A stretch of DNA of 64,000 bases from Streptomyces sp. T12 (GTDB lineage Bacteria > Actinomycetota > Actinomycetes > Streptomycetales > Streptomycetaceae): NCBI RefSeq assembly GCF_028736035.1, contig NZ_CP117866.1, positions 4,092,001 through 4,156,000 on the forward strand, written 5' to 3'. A model generated the notes under the pieces. The model was not told the DNA's origin and did no database searches. It saw only the letters and a list, made by a program, of their open reading frames with translations. Position numbers and translations under genes: made by a program. Within the stretch, counting starts at the first letter, position 1, and each line of letters opens with the position of its first letter. Below are positions 27,600-36,273 of the stretch, in pieces.

Positions 27600-28808
27600 G
27601 TGACCGACACCGCACGTGCGCGCCGGGGGGCGTCGGCCAGTAGGAGGGGGCTGGTACGGCGGTGGGTGCGGCGAGGGGCCCTGGGGTTGGGGCTCGTGCT
27701 CGTCGCCGCAGGCGGGGCCGGGTGGGCCGTCTACGCCAAGCTGGACGCGAACATCACGCCCGACAAGGCCGCCGCCGCCGAACTCGCCCGGTATGAGAAG
27801 GAGCGCCCCACCTCCCTCGTACGCGACGCCCGGAACATCCTGCTCATCGGGTCGGACTCGAGGGCGGGCAAGGGAAACCGGCGCTACGGCCGCGACTCCG
27901 GGACCGAGCGGTCCGACACCACGATCCTGCTGCACCTCTCCGCCGGGCGCCGCAGCGCCACCGCCGTCTCGATACCCCGCGATCTGATGGTGGACGTCCC
28001 CGGCTGCCGGCGCCCCGACGGCCGCCGCAGCGCGCCCATGTTCGCGATGTTCAACTACGCCTTCCAGGTCGGCGGCTCGGCCTGCACCGTCCGCACCGTG
28101 GAGCGGCTCACGAACATCCGCGTCGACCACCACGTGGTGGTCGACTTCCACGGCTTCGAGGAGATGGTCGACGCCCTCGACGGCGTGGAGATCTGCCTCA
28201 CCGAGCCCATCAACGACAAGGCCGCCAAGCTCAGGCTCCCCGCCGGAAAGGTGACCCTCGACGGCGAGCAGGCCCTCGGCTACGTCCGTGCCCGCAAGTC
28301 GCTCGGCGACGGCAGCGACACCGACCGTATGGAGCGCCAGCAACGATTCCTCGCCGCGCTCGTCCAGAAGGTGCAGAGCAACGACGTACTGCTGAATCCG
28401 GTCAGGCTCTACCCCGTCCTGGATGCCGCCACGTCCTCGCTCACCACCGACCCGGCCCTGGCCAGCTTGCGCGGTTTGTACGAACTCGTCCGCGGCGTGC
28501 GCGACATCCCCACCGAACGCGTGCAATTCCTCACCGTTCCTCGGGAGTCGTACATCTACAACTCCAATCGCGACCAACTCGTGGAGCCCGAGGCCGAGCG
28601 ACTCTTCGAGCGACTGCGTGTCGACGCCCCGGTGGAAGTCGCTGATTCGCCCGAAACGTCCCATGGGGCTCGGCACACATCTCCGCACAGGAGTTCCCAT
28701 TACGGCGAGGGGAAGGCAGGCGCGCAGCGCCCCGACGAGCGCACAGGGCCCACTCCCCCGGCACCCACTTTCCGCGGCAACACCGCCGCCGAGAACCCCT
28801 GCGAGTAA
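27600..28808 (+). CDS. LytR-CpsA-Psr family glycopolymer transferase 1
   Basis: This 402-residue LCP protein is anchored by one N-terminal helix (about 22-44) and works outside the membrane, where the family attaches teichoic acids or other glycans to peptidoglycan. The LCP domain shows ILLIGSDSRAG, RSDTTILLHLSAG, VSIPRDLMVDVPG and YVRARKSLGDGSDTDRMERQ, which carry the pyrophosphate-binding Arg and Asp residues. It lacks the C-terminal LytR_C domain. GTG 27600 (MTDTARARRG) is preferred on ribosome-site spacing; GTG 27588 is possible. It is the first of five paralogues. Confidence 0.92.
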   Translation: MTDTARARRGASASRRGLVRRWVRRGALGLGLVLVAAGGAGWAVYAKLDANITPDKAAAAELARYEKERPTSLVRDARNILLIGSDSRAGKGNRRYGRDSGTERSDTTILLHLSAGRRSATAVSIPRDLMVDVPGCRRPDGRRSAPMFAMFNYAFQVGGSACTVRTVERLTNIRVDHHVVVDFHGFEEMVDALDGVEICLTEPINDKAAKLRLPAGKVTLDGEQALGYVRARKSLGDGSDTDRMERQQRFLAALVQKVQSNDVLLNPVRLYPVLDAATSSLTTDPALASLRGLYELVRGVRDIPTERVQFLTVPRESYIYNSNRDQLVEPEAERLFERLRVDAPVEVADSPETSHGARHTSPHRSSHYGEGKAGAQRPDERTGPTPPAPTFRGNTAAENPCE

Positions 28809-29034
28809 AGCGCTCACCAAGTCGGCGAACCCCAGTTCAAAGAAATGGGATGGATTGCCCAGTTGTAGGGAAGTGGAATTTGTCACCGTCGTCGCTTGAC
28901 GCTGAACTGGGCGGATAGTGTGAGCGATCCGGTGCACCCGGCCGTAGTTAGGCTTGCGCACTGTTTGACCGAGAGACCCGAGCGCCTTGAAGGGGGAAGG
29001 CGCCGCGTGGCCCCGACGGAGGAATCAGACAACC

Positions 29035-30843
29035 GTGGACGCGCAAGGCCGTGGGCGGGCGGACGACATCGACCCCGCAGACCAGTGGGTACTCAATCCG
29101 AACACCGGTGAATACGAACTGCGACTGACTCCTTCCGCAGCGCAGTCGCCGGTCCCGGGACCCCGTAGATCCGCTTCGCGAGCCGGCGCCGCTGCGCGTG
29201 CCGCCGGTGCGACCGCGGCCGGGGGCGCCGGAGGTCCTGGGGGTGCGGCGGGCGCCGGTGGCGCCGTGCGCAGCCGGACCGCGGCCCCGGGGCGCGAGAC
29301 GCGGCCGGCGTCGCCGGGCCGTGAGGTCCCGCCGCAGCGCAGGCGTCGGGGCGCGCCCGAGGAGCCGCCGCCGGGGCGGCGCGGTCGCCGGCCGGTGAAG
29401 AAGAGCAAGGCGAAGAAGGCCCTGCTCTGGACCGGCGGTGTGATGGCGTTCGTGCTGGTCGCCGCCGGGGTCGGCGCGTACCTCTACATCGAGCACCTCA
29501 ACGACAACATCCAGTCCGTCTCCGACGACGGCGCGAGCACCGGTGGCTTCAGCAAGGACAAGGCCATCAACATCCTGCTCATCGGCACCGACAAGCGCAC
29601 CGGCGCGGGCAACGACAAGTACGGCGACTCGGGCAGCGCCGGACACGCCGACACCACGATCCTGCTGCACCTCTCCAAGGACCGCTCGAACGCGACCGCG
29701 CTCAGCATCCCGCGCGACCTGATCGTCGACATCCCGGACTGCCCGACGACGCAGGAAGACGGCTCCCAGAAGGTCATCCCGGGCGAGACCGGCGAACGCT
29801 TCAACACGAGCCTCGGCCAGGAAGGCCGTACGCCCAGCTGCACCGCGCGCACGGTCACCGAACTGACCGGCATCAAGCCGGACAACTTCATGGTGGCCGA
29901 CTTCAACGCGGTGAAGACCCTGACGACGGCGGTCGGCGGCGTCGAGGTGTGCCTGGCCAAGGACATCAACGACCCCGACTCCCACCTCAACCTCAGCGAG
30001 GGCAAGCACGTCATCGCGGGCGAGCAGGCGCTGGCCTTCGTCCGCACGCGGCACTCCGTCGGCTTCGGCGGTGACCTGAGCCGGATCGGGCTCCAGCAGC
30101 AGTTCCTCAGCGCGCTGATGCGCAAGCTCAAGTCGAACGACACGCTCACCAGCCCGACCAAGATGATCAAGCTGGCCGAGGCGGGCACCAAGGCGCTGAC
30201 CGTCGACTCCCAGCTCGACACCATCGACAAGCTGAAGGACCTCGGCCTGGAGCTGGGCAAGCTCAACACCAAGAACCTGACCTTCACGACGGTTCCGGTG
30301 ATCGACAACCCGGCCGAGAAGGTGAAGACGACCGTCGTACTCAACGAGACGACGGCTCCCCAGGTCTTCCAGGCGATCCAGAACGACGTCTCCTTCACCG
30401 CGGTCAAGCAGCAGAAGAAGAAGGAGGCCGCCGCCGTGGCCGCCCGGCTGAAGGGCACCAAGGCCGACCCCTCCGAGGTGCGGGTGCAGGTCTACAACGG
30501 CGGGGCGCCCGCGGGCAGCGCCCAGGAGACCCTCACCTGGCTGCAGACCGAGGAGGGCGTGAGCAAGTCCGAGAACGCGGGCAACGCCTCGACGACGCTG
30601 TCGAAGACGACGCTCGAGTACGCACCGGACCAGGCGGACCAGGCACGTCGGCTCGCCGCCATCATGGGGCTCTCCGGCTCCGCGATGAAGCCCGGCAAGA
30701 GCGTGACCAACGCCCAGGGCCTGCCCACGATGACACTGACGCTGGGCAAGGACTTCAAGGGTGCGGGCGTGTCCCTCACGGCTCCGACCAAGGCGCCCGA
30801 CGTGGAGAAGTCCACGGCGGACAAGGTCGAGTGCGCGAAGTAG
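29035..30843 (+). CDS. LytR-CpsA-Psr family glycopolymer transferase 2
   Basis: This 602-residue LCP protein has a long cytoplasmic N terminus (about 1-125), rich in Pro, Gly, Ala and Arg, that begins MDAQGRGRADDIDPADQW. One membrane helix (about 130-152) precedes the LCP domain with ILLIGTDKRTG, HADTTILLHLSKD, LSIPRDLIVDIPD and FVRTRHSVGFGGDLSRIGLQ. A C-terminal LytR_C domain (about 480-590) starts VRVQVYNGGAPAG. The GTG start at 29035 has GGAGG upstream. The extended basic tail could contact cytoplasmic partners. Confidence 0.92.
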   Translation: MDAQGRGRADDIDPADQWVLNPNTGEYELRLTPSAAQSPVPGPRRSASRAGAAARAAGATAAGGAGGPGGAAGAGGAVRSRTAAPGRETRPASPGREVPPQRRRRGAPEEPPPGRRGRRPVKKSKAKKALLWTGGVMAFVLVAAGVGAYLYIEHLNDNIQSVSDDGASTGGFSKDKAINILLIGTDKRTGAGNDKYGDSGSAGHADTTILLHLSKDRSNATALSIPRDLIVDIPDCPTTQEDGSQKVIPGETGERFNTSLGQEGRTPSCTARTVTELTGIKPDNFMVADFNAVKTLTTAVGGVEVCLAKDINDPDSHLNLSEGKHVIAGEQALAFVRTRHSVGFGGDLSRIGLQQQFLSALMRKLKSNDTLTSPTKMIKLAEAGTKALTVDSQLDTIDKLKDLGLELGKLNTKNLTFTTVPVIDNPAEKVKTTVVLNETTAPQVFQAIQNDVSFTAVKQQKKKEAAAVAARLKGTKADPSEVRVQVYNGGAPAGSAQETLTWLQTEEGVSKSENAGNASTTLSKTTLEYAPDQADQARRLAAIMGLSGSAMKPGKSVTNAQGLPTMTLTLGKDFKGAGVSLTAPTKAPDVEKSTADKVECAK

Positions 30844-30982
30844 CGCCCGGCGGCGACCCAACGGGCCCGTCTCACCGGCGACTTGAGGTGAGGCAGGCCG
30901 CCCGTTCCGGTACGGCGGCTGCGGTACGCCGGCTCCGGTACGGAATCTGCCGCGGGGAACGCAACTGTGCCGGACCCTCGTT

Positions 30983-31136
30983 GGTCTGACACAGGACACG
31001 GTTGTGTCAGGCGGCGTTGGCCTGACACACCGCGTGGACGTGCCGGGCGTGGATTTTGCCGACACGTGGCCAACCCGGTTCGGACCCACAGAGGTCTGAC
31101 AGGTTGCGAACCGGAGTCGGACAGGGTGGCCTGACA
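30983..31136. repeat. Four GGYCTGACA direct repeats
   Basis: The nine-base word GGYCTGACA starts at 30983, 31019, 31093 and 31128 on the + strand, at intervals of 36, 74 and 35 bases. The first forms a hairpin with TGTGTCAG at 31003-31010. They sit in the 419-base gap (30844-31262) ahead of LCP 3, which otherwise has no recognisable gene, and could be regulator sites. Confidence 0.6.
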
Positions 31137-31262
31137 TGGTTCGCTCCGCACCGGACAGGGAGGTCCGCCGCGGAGCGAAGCCGTGCCGGGCCAAGGGTGG
31201 GGAAGGGCGAACAGTTGGCGCAGAGCAGTGTGCGGGGGGAGGTCCCCGCGGTGGAGGACACC

Positions 31263-32849
31263 ATGTCCCTCACACCGCGGGCCGACCAGGACACGCCGGC
31301 CGACCAGGGCGGCCGGCACGGTGGCGGGGGTCGCAGGCGCGGCCGCGGAACCGACGGCAGGCGCCCCAGACGGCGGGTGCTGCGCTGGTCGGCGACGGTT
31401 CTGGCGGTGGTGATACTGGGCACCGCGGGTGCCGGGTATCTCTACTACCAGCACCTCAACGACAACCTGAAGAAGGACGACCTCAACATCGGCGACGCGA
31501 AGGACCGCGCCGCCGAGACCGAGGCGAACGCGGCCGGTCAGACGCCGCTGAACATCCTGCTGATCGGCTCGGACGCGCGGGACAGCAAGGAGAACCAGAA
31601 ACTCGGCGGCGCCAAGGAGACGTTCGGCGGCACTCCGCTCGCCGACGTCCAGATGCTGCTGCACGTCTCCGCCGACCGCACCAACATGTCGGTCGTGAGC
31701 ATGCCGCGCGACACGCTGGTGGACATCCCCAAGTGCACGGACCCGGACAGCGGGGAGGTCCACGAGGCCCTCGGCCGCACGATGACGAACCGGTCGCTCG
31801 GCCGCGGCGGGCCGGGGTGCTCGGTGGCGACGTGGGAGAAGCTGACCGACATCCACATCGACCATTTCATGATGATCGACTTCTCGGGCGTGGTGTCGAT
31901 GGCGGACGCGATCGGCGGCGTCCCGGTCTGCGTCGACGCCAACATCCGCTCCAAGGACAGCGAGGGCCACGGCTCCGGGCTGAAGCTGGAGAAGGGCACG
32001 ACGTACGTCCAGGGCGAACAGGCCCTGCAGTGGCTGCGCACCCGGTACGGCTTCGAGGACGGCAGCGACCTGGCCCGCGCCAAGGCACAGCACATGTACA
32101 TGAACTCGATGGTCCGTGAGCTGCGCAAGAACGCGAAGCTGAGCAACCCGGGCAAGCTGCGCGCCCTCGCCGAGGCGGCCACCAAGGCGCTCACCGTCGA
32201 CCCGGGCCTCGGCACGGTGGCGAAGCTGTACGACCTGGCGGGCCAGCTCAAGAAGGTGCCGACCTCGCGCATCACCATGACGACGATGCCGAACACGTAC
32301 GACACGGTCCAGACCGGCCGGGTGGTGCCCACCGAGGACGCGACCAAGCTGTTCCGGCTGGTGCGCGAGGACGTCGCGCTCGACGGCAAGGACAAGAAGA
32401 AGCCCGCCAAGGAGAAGACCTCCACCGACCCGGCCGCGGCGGACGGCGAGATCGCCGTCCAGGTGCGCAACGGCACCCGCACCGACACCCTCGCCCCGGT
32501 CCGCGGCCGTGCGACCACCGTCGCCGGGCTGCTCGCCGACAAGGGATTCACGCAGGCCGTGGCGGACGCCTCGGCCACGCCGGTCGAGGACACGACGCTC
32601 ATCCGCTACCCGAGCGCCGACCTGGAGGGCGACGCCCAGCGGGTCGCCAAGGCCCTCGGCATCCCGACCAGCGCCGTGGAGAAGTCCACGGACGTCTCCG
32701 GCGTCACCCTCGTCGTCGGCGCTGACTGGCGGGAGGGGACGGCGTACAAGGCCCCGAAGCAGGACGACAGGACGCCGGACACAGCGGAGGCGCTGAACGC
32801 CTCCGACACCAAGGCCTGCATGAAGGTGAACCCGGGTTTCACCTGGTGA
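31263..32849 (+). CDS. LytR-CpsA-Psr family glycopolymer transferase 3
   Basis: This 528-residue LCP protein has a basic N terminus, a single membrane helix (about 40-62) and an LCP domain with ILLIGSDARDSKENQ, LADVQMLLHVSAD, VSMPRDTLVDIPK and WLRTRYGFEDGSDLARAKAQ. A LytR_C domain near the C terminus starts IAVQVRNGTRTDTL. ATG 31263 has GGAGG five bases upstream; upstream in-frame starts GTG 31251 and TTG 31215 also have purine-rich sites, so the start is uncertain by up to 16 codons. It faces a family 2 glycosyltransferase that ends 21 bases downstream. Confidence 0.9.
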   Translation: MSLTPRADQDTPADQGGRHGGGGRRRGRGTDGRRPRRRVLRWSATVLAVVILGTAGAGYLYYQHLNDNLKKDDLNIGDAKDRAAETEANAAGQTPLNILLIGSDARDSKENQKLGGAKETFGGTPLADVQMLLHVSADRTNMSVVSMPRDTLVDIPKCTDPDSGEVHEALGRTMTNRSLGRGGPGCSVATWEKLTDIHIDHFMMIDFSGVVSMADAIGGVPVCVDANIRSKDSEGHGSGLKLEKGTTYVQGEQALQWLRTRYGFEDGSDLARAKAQHMYMNSMVRELRKNAKLSNPGKLRALAEAATKALTVDPGLGTVAKLYDLAGQLKKVPTSRITMTTMPNTYDTVQTGRVVPTEDATKLFRLVREDVALDGKDKKKPAKEKTSTDPAAADGEIAVQVRNGTRTDTLAPVRGRATTVAGLLADKGFTQAVADASATPVEDTTLIRYPSADLEGDAQRVAKALGIPTSAVEKSTDVSGVTLVVGADWREGTAYKAPKQDDRTPDTAEALNASDTKACMKVNPGFTW

Positions 32850-32870
32850 CGGCACCCGCCGCCGGCGGGC

Positions 32871-33914
32871 TCAGTTGGCGCTGAGCACCGCCGGGCGGCG
32901 GGAGGCGATGACCTTCCGCGCCAGGGACCGCGGGCTGGTCAGGAAGCCGTAGCCCCAGGACATGTGCATGGTGGCGAGGGCGACCGGGATCTGGAGGCGT
33001 GCCTTCAGGGGCAGGCCCTTGCCGGCCGGGACCGAGCCGGCGGTGATGGCCGCGAGGTAGCCGCCGGGGACCACCAGGGCCCACGGGGTGACCAGGGCGC
33101 CCAGCACGAGGCCCGCGGCGATCGCGCACACCGCCGTCGGCGGGGCGAGGTAGCGCAGGTTGATGGAGCCGGAGTGGTAGCGGGCGACGACGTGGCGCCA
33201 GCGGCCGTAGTCCTTGTACTGCTTGGCGAGGGCGCGCACCGAAGGACGCGGCCGGTAGGACACCTTCAGCTCGGGCGAGAACCAGATGAGCCCGCCCGCT
33301 TCCCGGATCCGGAAGTTGAGCTCCCAGTCCTGGGCGCGGATGAACTCCTCGTTGTAGCCGCCCTGTTGCTCCAGCGCCTCGCGCCGGAAGACGCCTAGGT
33401 AGACGGTCTCGGCCGCCTGCGCCTGGCCACCGGTGTGGAACGCGGCGTTGCCGACCCCGATCTTCGACGTCATCGCGGCGGCGACGGCGTGCTCCCAGTC
33501 GTTCTCGCCCTCGGCGTGCATGATGCCGCCGACGTTCTGCGCGCCGGTCTCCTCCAGGAGCCGTACGGCGGTGGCGATGTAGTTCGGCGAGAGGATCCCG
33601 TGCCCGTCGACGCGCACGACGATCGGGTGGCGCGAGGCCTTGATCGCGGCATTGAGCGCGGCGGGCGTACGCCCGGTCGGATTCGGGACGGTGTGCACGC
33701 GCTTGCTGTTGAAAGACGCGGTTTCGGCCACGAGCTCGGCGGCGATCTCGTCCGTGCGGTCCGTGGACGGACCGAGGGCGATCACGACCTCCATCTCGCC
33801 GGCGTACTCCTGCGCGAGGATCGCTTGGACTGCTCCGCGCAGATGCCGCTCCTCGTTCAGCACGGGCATGATGACGGACACGGCGGGGAGCTGCACGTCG
33901 GGATTGGCGTTCAT
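32871..33914 (-). CDS. Family 2 glycosyltransferase
   Basis: This 347-residue enzyme has a GT-A domain with VSVIMPVLNEERHLRGAV, VIALGPSTDRTDEIAAEL, the VVRVDGHGILSPNYI donor site, FRREALEQQGGYNEEFI and QDWELNFRIREAGG. C-terminal membrane segments lie at about 255-300. It probably adds a sugar to a lipid carrier or polymer that the surrounding LCP proteins attach to the wall. It is encoded against the LCP genes and is divergent from LCP 4. Confidence 0.9.
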   Translation of the reverse strand: MNANPDVQLPAVSVIMPVLNEERHLRGAVQAILAQEYAGEMEVVIALGPSTDRTDEIAAELVAETASFNSKRVHTVPNPTGRTPAALNAAIKASRHPIVVRVDGHGILSPNYIATAVRLLEETGAQNVGGIMHAEGENDWEHAVAAAMTSKIGVGNAAFHTGGQAQAAETVYLGVFRREALEQQGGYNEEFIRAQDWELNFRIREAGGLIWFSPELKVSYRPRPSVRALAKQYKDYGRWRHVVARYHSGSINLRYLAPPTAVCAIAAGLVLGALVTPWALVVPGGYLAAITAGSVPAGKGLPLKARLQIPVALATMHMSWGYGFLTSPRSLARKVIASRRPAVLSAN

Positions 33915-34057
33915 AGGGGGCTCACGTTACCGCGAACGGGGGACACCGGTGCGCCCCGCCGGGGTCGCTGCACCGGGCAGGAGATCGTATGGGCCTACGG
34001 TGCTCACGGATCCCACGTACGGCCCCCAGGGCAAGCCCCAGCGGAAGGTAGCCCCCC

Positions 34058-35512
34058 ATGCCCACGCCGCCCCGCCGCTCCCCCGCCCCTCCGCAGCGTC
34101 GCCCGCAGCCGTCCCGCGGCGGGGCGCGGCCGGTCGCGCCCGTGCGGCGGAGAAGGCCGCGCTGGGCCATGCGGGCGGTGACCACGCTGTCCGTGGTGGT
34201 CCTCGCCTCCGCCGGGATCGGGCACGCGGTGGTGACCAGCCTGGACGCCAAGATCGCGCGCGTGGACCCCTTCAAGGACATGAAGAACCGGCCGCGGGCC
34301 GGGCACGGCATGAACGTCCTCCTGGTCGGCACGGACGGCCGCGACCGCATCAGCGAGGAGGAGCGGCGCAAGTACCGGCTCGGCGGGGCCCCCTGCCACT
34401 GCACCGACACGATCATGATCGTGCACATCTCGGAGGACCGGGAGCGGGCGAGCGTGGTGAGCCTGCCGCGGGACTCGTACGCCGAAGTGCCCGCCGGTGA
34501 GGGGCGCAAGGCGCACCCCATCAAGATCAACGCGGCGTACGCGGAGGGCGGCCCGAACCTCACCGTCGCCACGGTCGAGCACATGACCCACGTCAAGATC
34601 GACCACTATCTGGAGGTCGACTTCACCAGCTTCATGAGGACGGTGGACGTGGTCGGCGGGGTGCAGATCTGCACCGCCGAGCCGATGAAGGACGCGTACA
34701 CCGGACTCGACCTGCCGGCCGGTACGCACCGGCTGATGGGCGGGGAGGCGTTGCAGTACGTGCGCTCGCGGCATGTCGACAGCGACTCCGACCTGGGCCG
34801 GGTGCAGCGCCAGCAGCGCTTCATGGCGGCGCTGATCGAGCGGGCCACGTCGTCCGGGATCCTGCTGAACCCGATGCGGTTCCGGGATGTGACGCGGGCG
34901 GTGCTGGGTTCGGTGCGGGCCGACAAGGGCTTCGGGACGGGCGAGTTGCTCGACCTCGGGCGGGCGATGCGGAACTTCTCGCCGTCGTCGTCGGAGTTCA
35001 CGACCGTGCCCATCCGGCAGCTGGAGTACACCGTGAAGGACGTCGGCTCCACGGTGAAGTGGGACGCCGCGAAGTCCGAGCGCCTGTTCAGGGCCCTGCG
35101 CGAGGACGAGCCCCTGGCTGCGCACCGCCCGAGGCGCAGGCCGGTACGGGTGGAGGTCGCCCCGCAGGAGATCCACGTCCAGGTGGAGAACGGCACTGAG
35201 GCCTCCGACCTCGGCAAGCGCGTCGATACGGCGCTGGCGGCGACCGGGTTCCAGACGACGGGGCGGCCGGTGAGCGCGGCGGACCGCCCGGTGAAGCGGA
35301 CGGTCGTCGCCCACGACCCACGTTGGGACCGCTCGGCGAAGTCCCTGGCGGCCGCGCTGCCGGGGAGCGAGCTGCGCGCGGTCAAGGGGCTGGGCCCGAC
35401 GCTGAAGGTGATCGTCGGCACCGACTTCAGGCAGGTCCGCAAGGTACGCGCCGAGGACCCGACCCAGGGCGAGTCCATGGTCGTGCGGGGCGACGAGGCG
35501 GGGTGCGGGTAG
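34058..35512 (+). CDS. LytR-CpsA-Psr family glycopolymer transferase 4
   Basis: This 484-residue LCP protein starts MPTPPRRSPAPPQRRPQPSR with GGAAGG upstream. One membrane helix (about 45-68) precedes an LCP domain with VLLVGTDGRDRISEEE, CTDTIMIVHISED, VSLPRDSYAEVPA and YVRSRHVDSDSDLGRVQRQ. A C-terminal LytR_C domain starts IHVQVENGTEASDL. A GAPCHCTD sequence places two cysteines beside the active region. It is divergent from the family 2 glycosyltransferase. Confidence 0.92.
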   Translation: MPTPPRRSPAPPQRRPQPSRGGARPVAPVRRRRPRWAMRAVTTLSVVVLASAGIGHAVVTSLDAKIARVDPFKDMKNRPRAGHGMNVLLVGTDGRDRISEEERRKYRLGGAPCHCTDTIMIVHISEDRERASVVSLPRDSYAEVPAGEGRKAHPIKINAAYAEGGPNLTVATVEHMTHVKIDHYLEVDFTSFMRTVDVVGGVQICTAEPMKDAYTGLDLPAGTHRLMGGEALQYVRSRHVDSDSDLGRVQRQQRFMAALIERATSSGILLNPMRFRDVTRAVLGSVRADKGFGTGELLDLGRAMRNFSPSSSEFTTVPIRQLEYTVKDVGSTVKWDAAKSERLFRALREDEPLAAHRPRRRPVRVEVAPQEIHVQVENGTEASDLGKRVDTALAATGFQTTGRPVSAADRPVKRTVVAHDPRWDRSAKSLAAALPGSELRAVKGLGPTLKVIVGTDFRQVRKVRAEDPTQGESMVVRGDEAGCG

Positions 35513-35559
35513 CTCCGGGTGACCCGGGCTCCGGGTGACCCGGGCTCCGGGTGACCGGG
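35512..35559. repeat. Three tandem 16-base repeats
   Basis: GCTCCGGGTGACCCGG is repeated at 35512, 35528 and 35544, the third with a small change, starting at the stop codon of LCP 4. Each unit contains the palindrome CCGGGTnACCCGG, so the array may fold as a terminator for the convergent LCP 4 and thioesterase genes. Confidence 0.75.
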
Positions 35560-35596
35560 CTCCCGGCGCCCCCGGTACCCCTTGGTCCCGGGCCCC

Positions 35597-36154
35597 TCAG
35601 TCCTCGTACCCCTCCGCCGCCCGCTTCTCGCGCAGTTCCTTGATCGCGCGGCGGCGGGACAGACGGTGGGTGCGGCGGATCTGGGCCTCCTGGTTGCGGC
35701 GCTTGTCGCGCTCGGTCTCCGGTATGACCGGTGGGACGCGGCGCGGCTTGCCGTCGGCGTCGACGGCCGCGAAGACGAGGTAGGCCGAGCCGACCTGGGT
35801 GGCCGGGTCGGACTCGTTCCAGCGCTCGGCCAGGACCCGTACCCCGACCTCCATCGAGGTCCGGCCGGTCCAGTTGACCTGGGCCTTCACATGGACGAGG
35901 TCGCCGACGCGGACCGGTTCGAGGAAGACCATCTCGTCCATGGACGCGGTGACGGCGGGGCCGCCGCTGTGCCGGCCGGCCACGGCGCCCGCCGCGTCGT
36001 CGACGAGTTTCATGATCACGCCGCCGTGCACCGTGCCCAGAAGGTTGGTGTCGTTGTGGGTCATGATGTGGCTGAGGGTGGTGCGGGATGCGGCGGTCGG
36101 CTTGCCCGGGATCTCCGGAGTGTCCGACTGCGCGGCGGTGACCTGGTCTGTCAT
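35597..36154 (-). CDS. Acyl-CoA thioesterase (hotdog fold)
   Basis: This 185-residue protein resembles the cytosolic acyl-CoA hydrolase family: SHIMTHNDTNLLGTVHGGVIMKLVDDAAG carries the HGG and catalytic Asp region, and VFLEPVRVGDLVHVKAQVNWTGRTSMEVG follows. It probably frees fatty acids from CoA. The C-terminal 40 residues are strongly basic (RRTHRLSRRRAIKELREKR). The ATG at 36154 is chosen as the start of the conserved region. It lies between LCP 4 and LCP 5 on the opposite strand. Confidence 0.9.
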   Translation of the reverse strand: MTDQVTAAQSDTPEIPGKPTAASRTTLSHIMTHNDTNLLGTVHGGVIMKLVDDAAGAVAGRHSGGPAVTASMDEMVFLEPVRVGDLVHVKAQVNWTGRTSMEVGVRVLAERWNESDPATQVGSAYLVFAAVDADGKPRRVPPVIPETERDKRRNQEAQIRRTHRLSRRRAIKELREKRAAEGYED

Positions 36155-36273
36155 GACCTCCACCTTATGCCGACCCGACATTCGCGGACTTTGTGTTGGG
36201 TTCGCAACAGCCGTGCCTCTATTTTCCCCCGGCCCTTGTAAGACACCTGGCCGTGCCCTGCACACTGGGGCGC

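Noticed and set aside
26960..27643. Open frame of 227 codons with repeated VTRRxGWA words
   Set aside because: No ribosome site or domain; the repeated words merely reflect the 91-base DNA duplication, and the frame overlaps the first LCP start.
28896..28921. Promoter TTGACG/TAGTGT ahead of LCP 2
   Set aside because: The spacer is only 14 bases, too short for a standard vegetative promoter.
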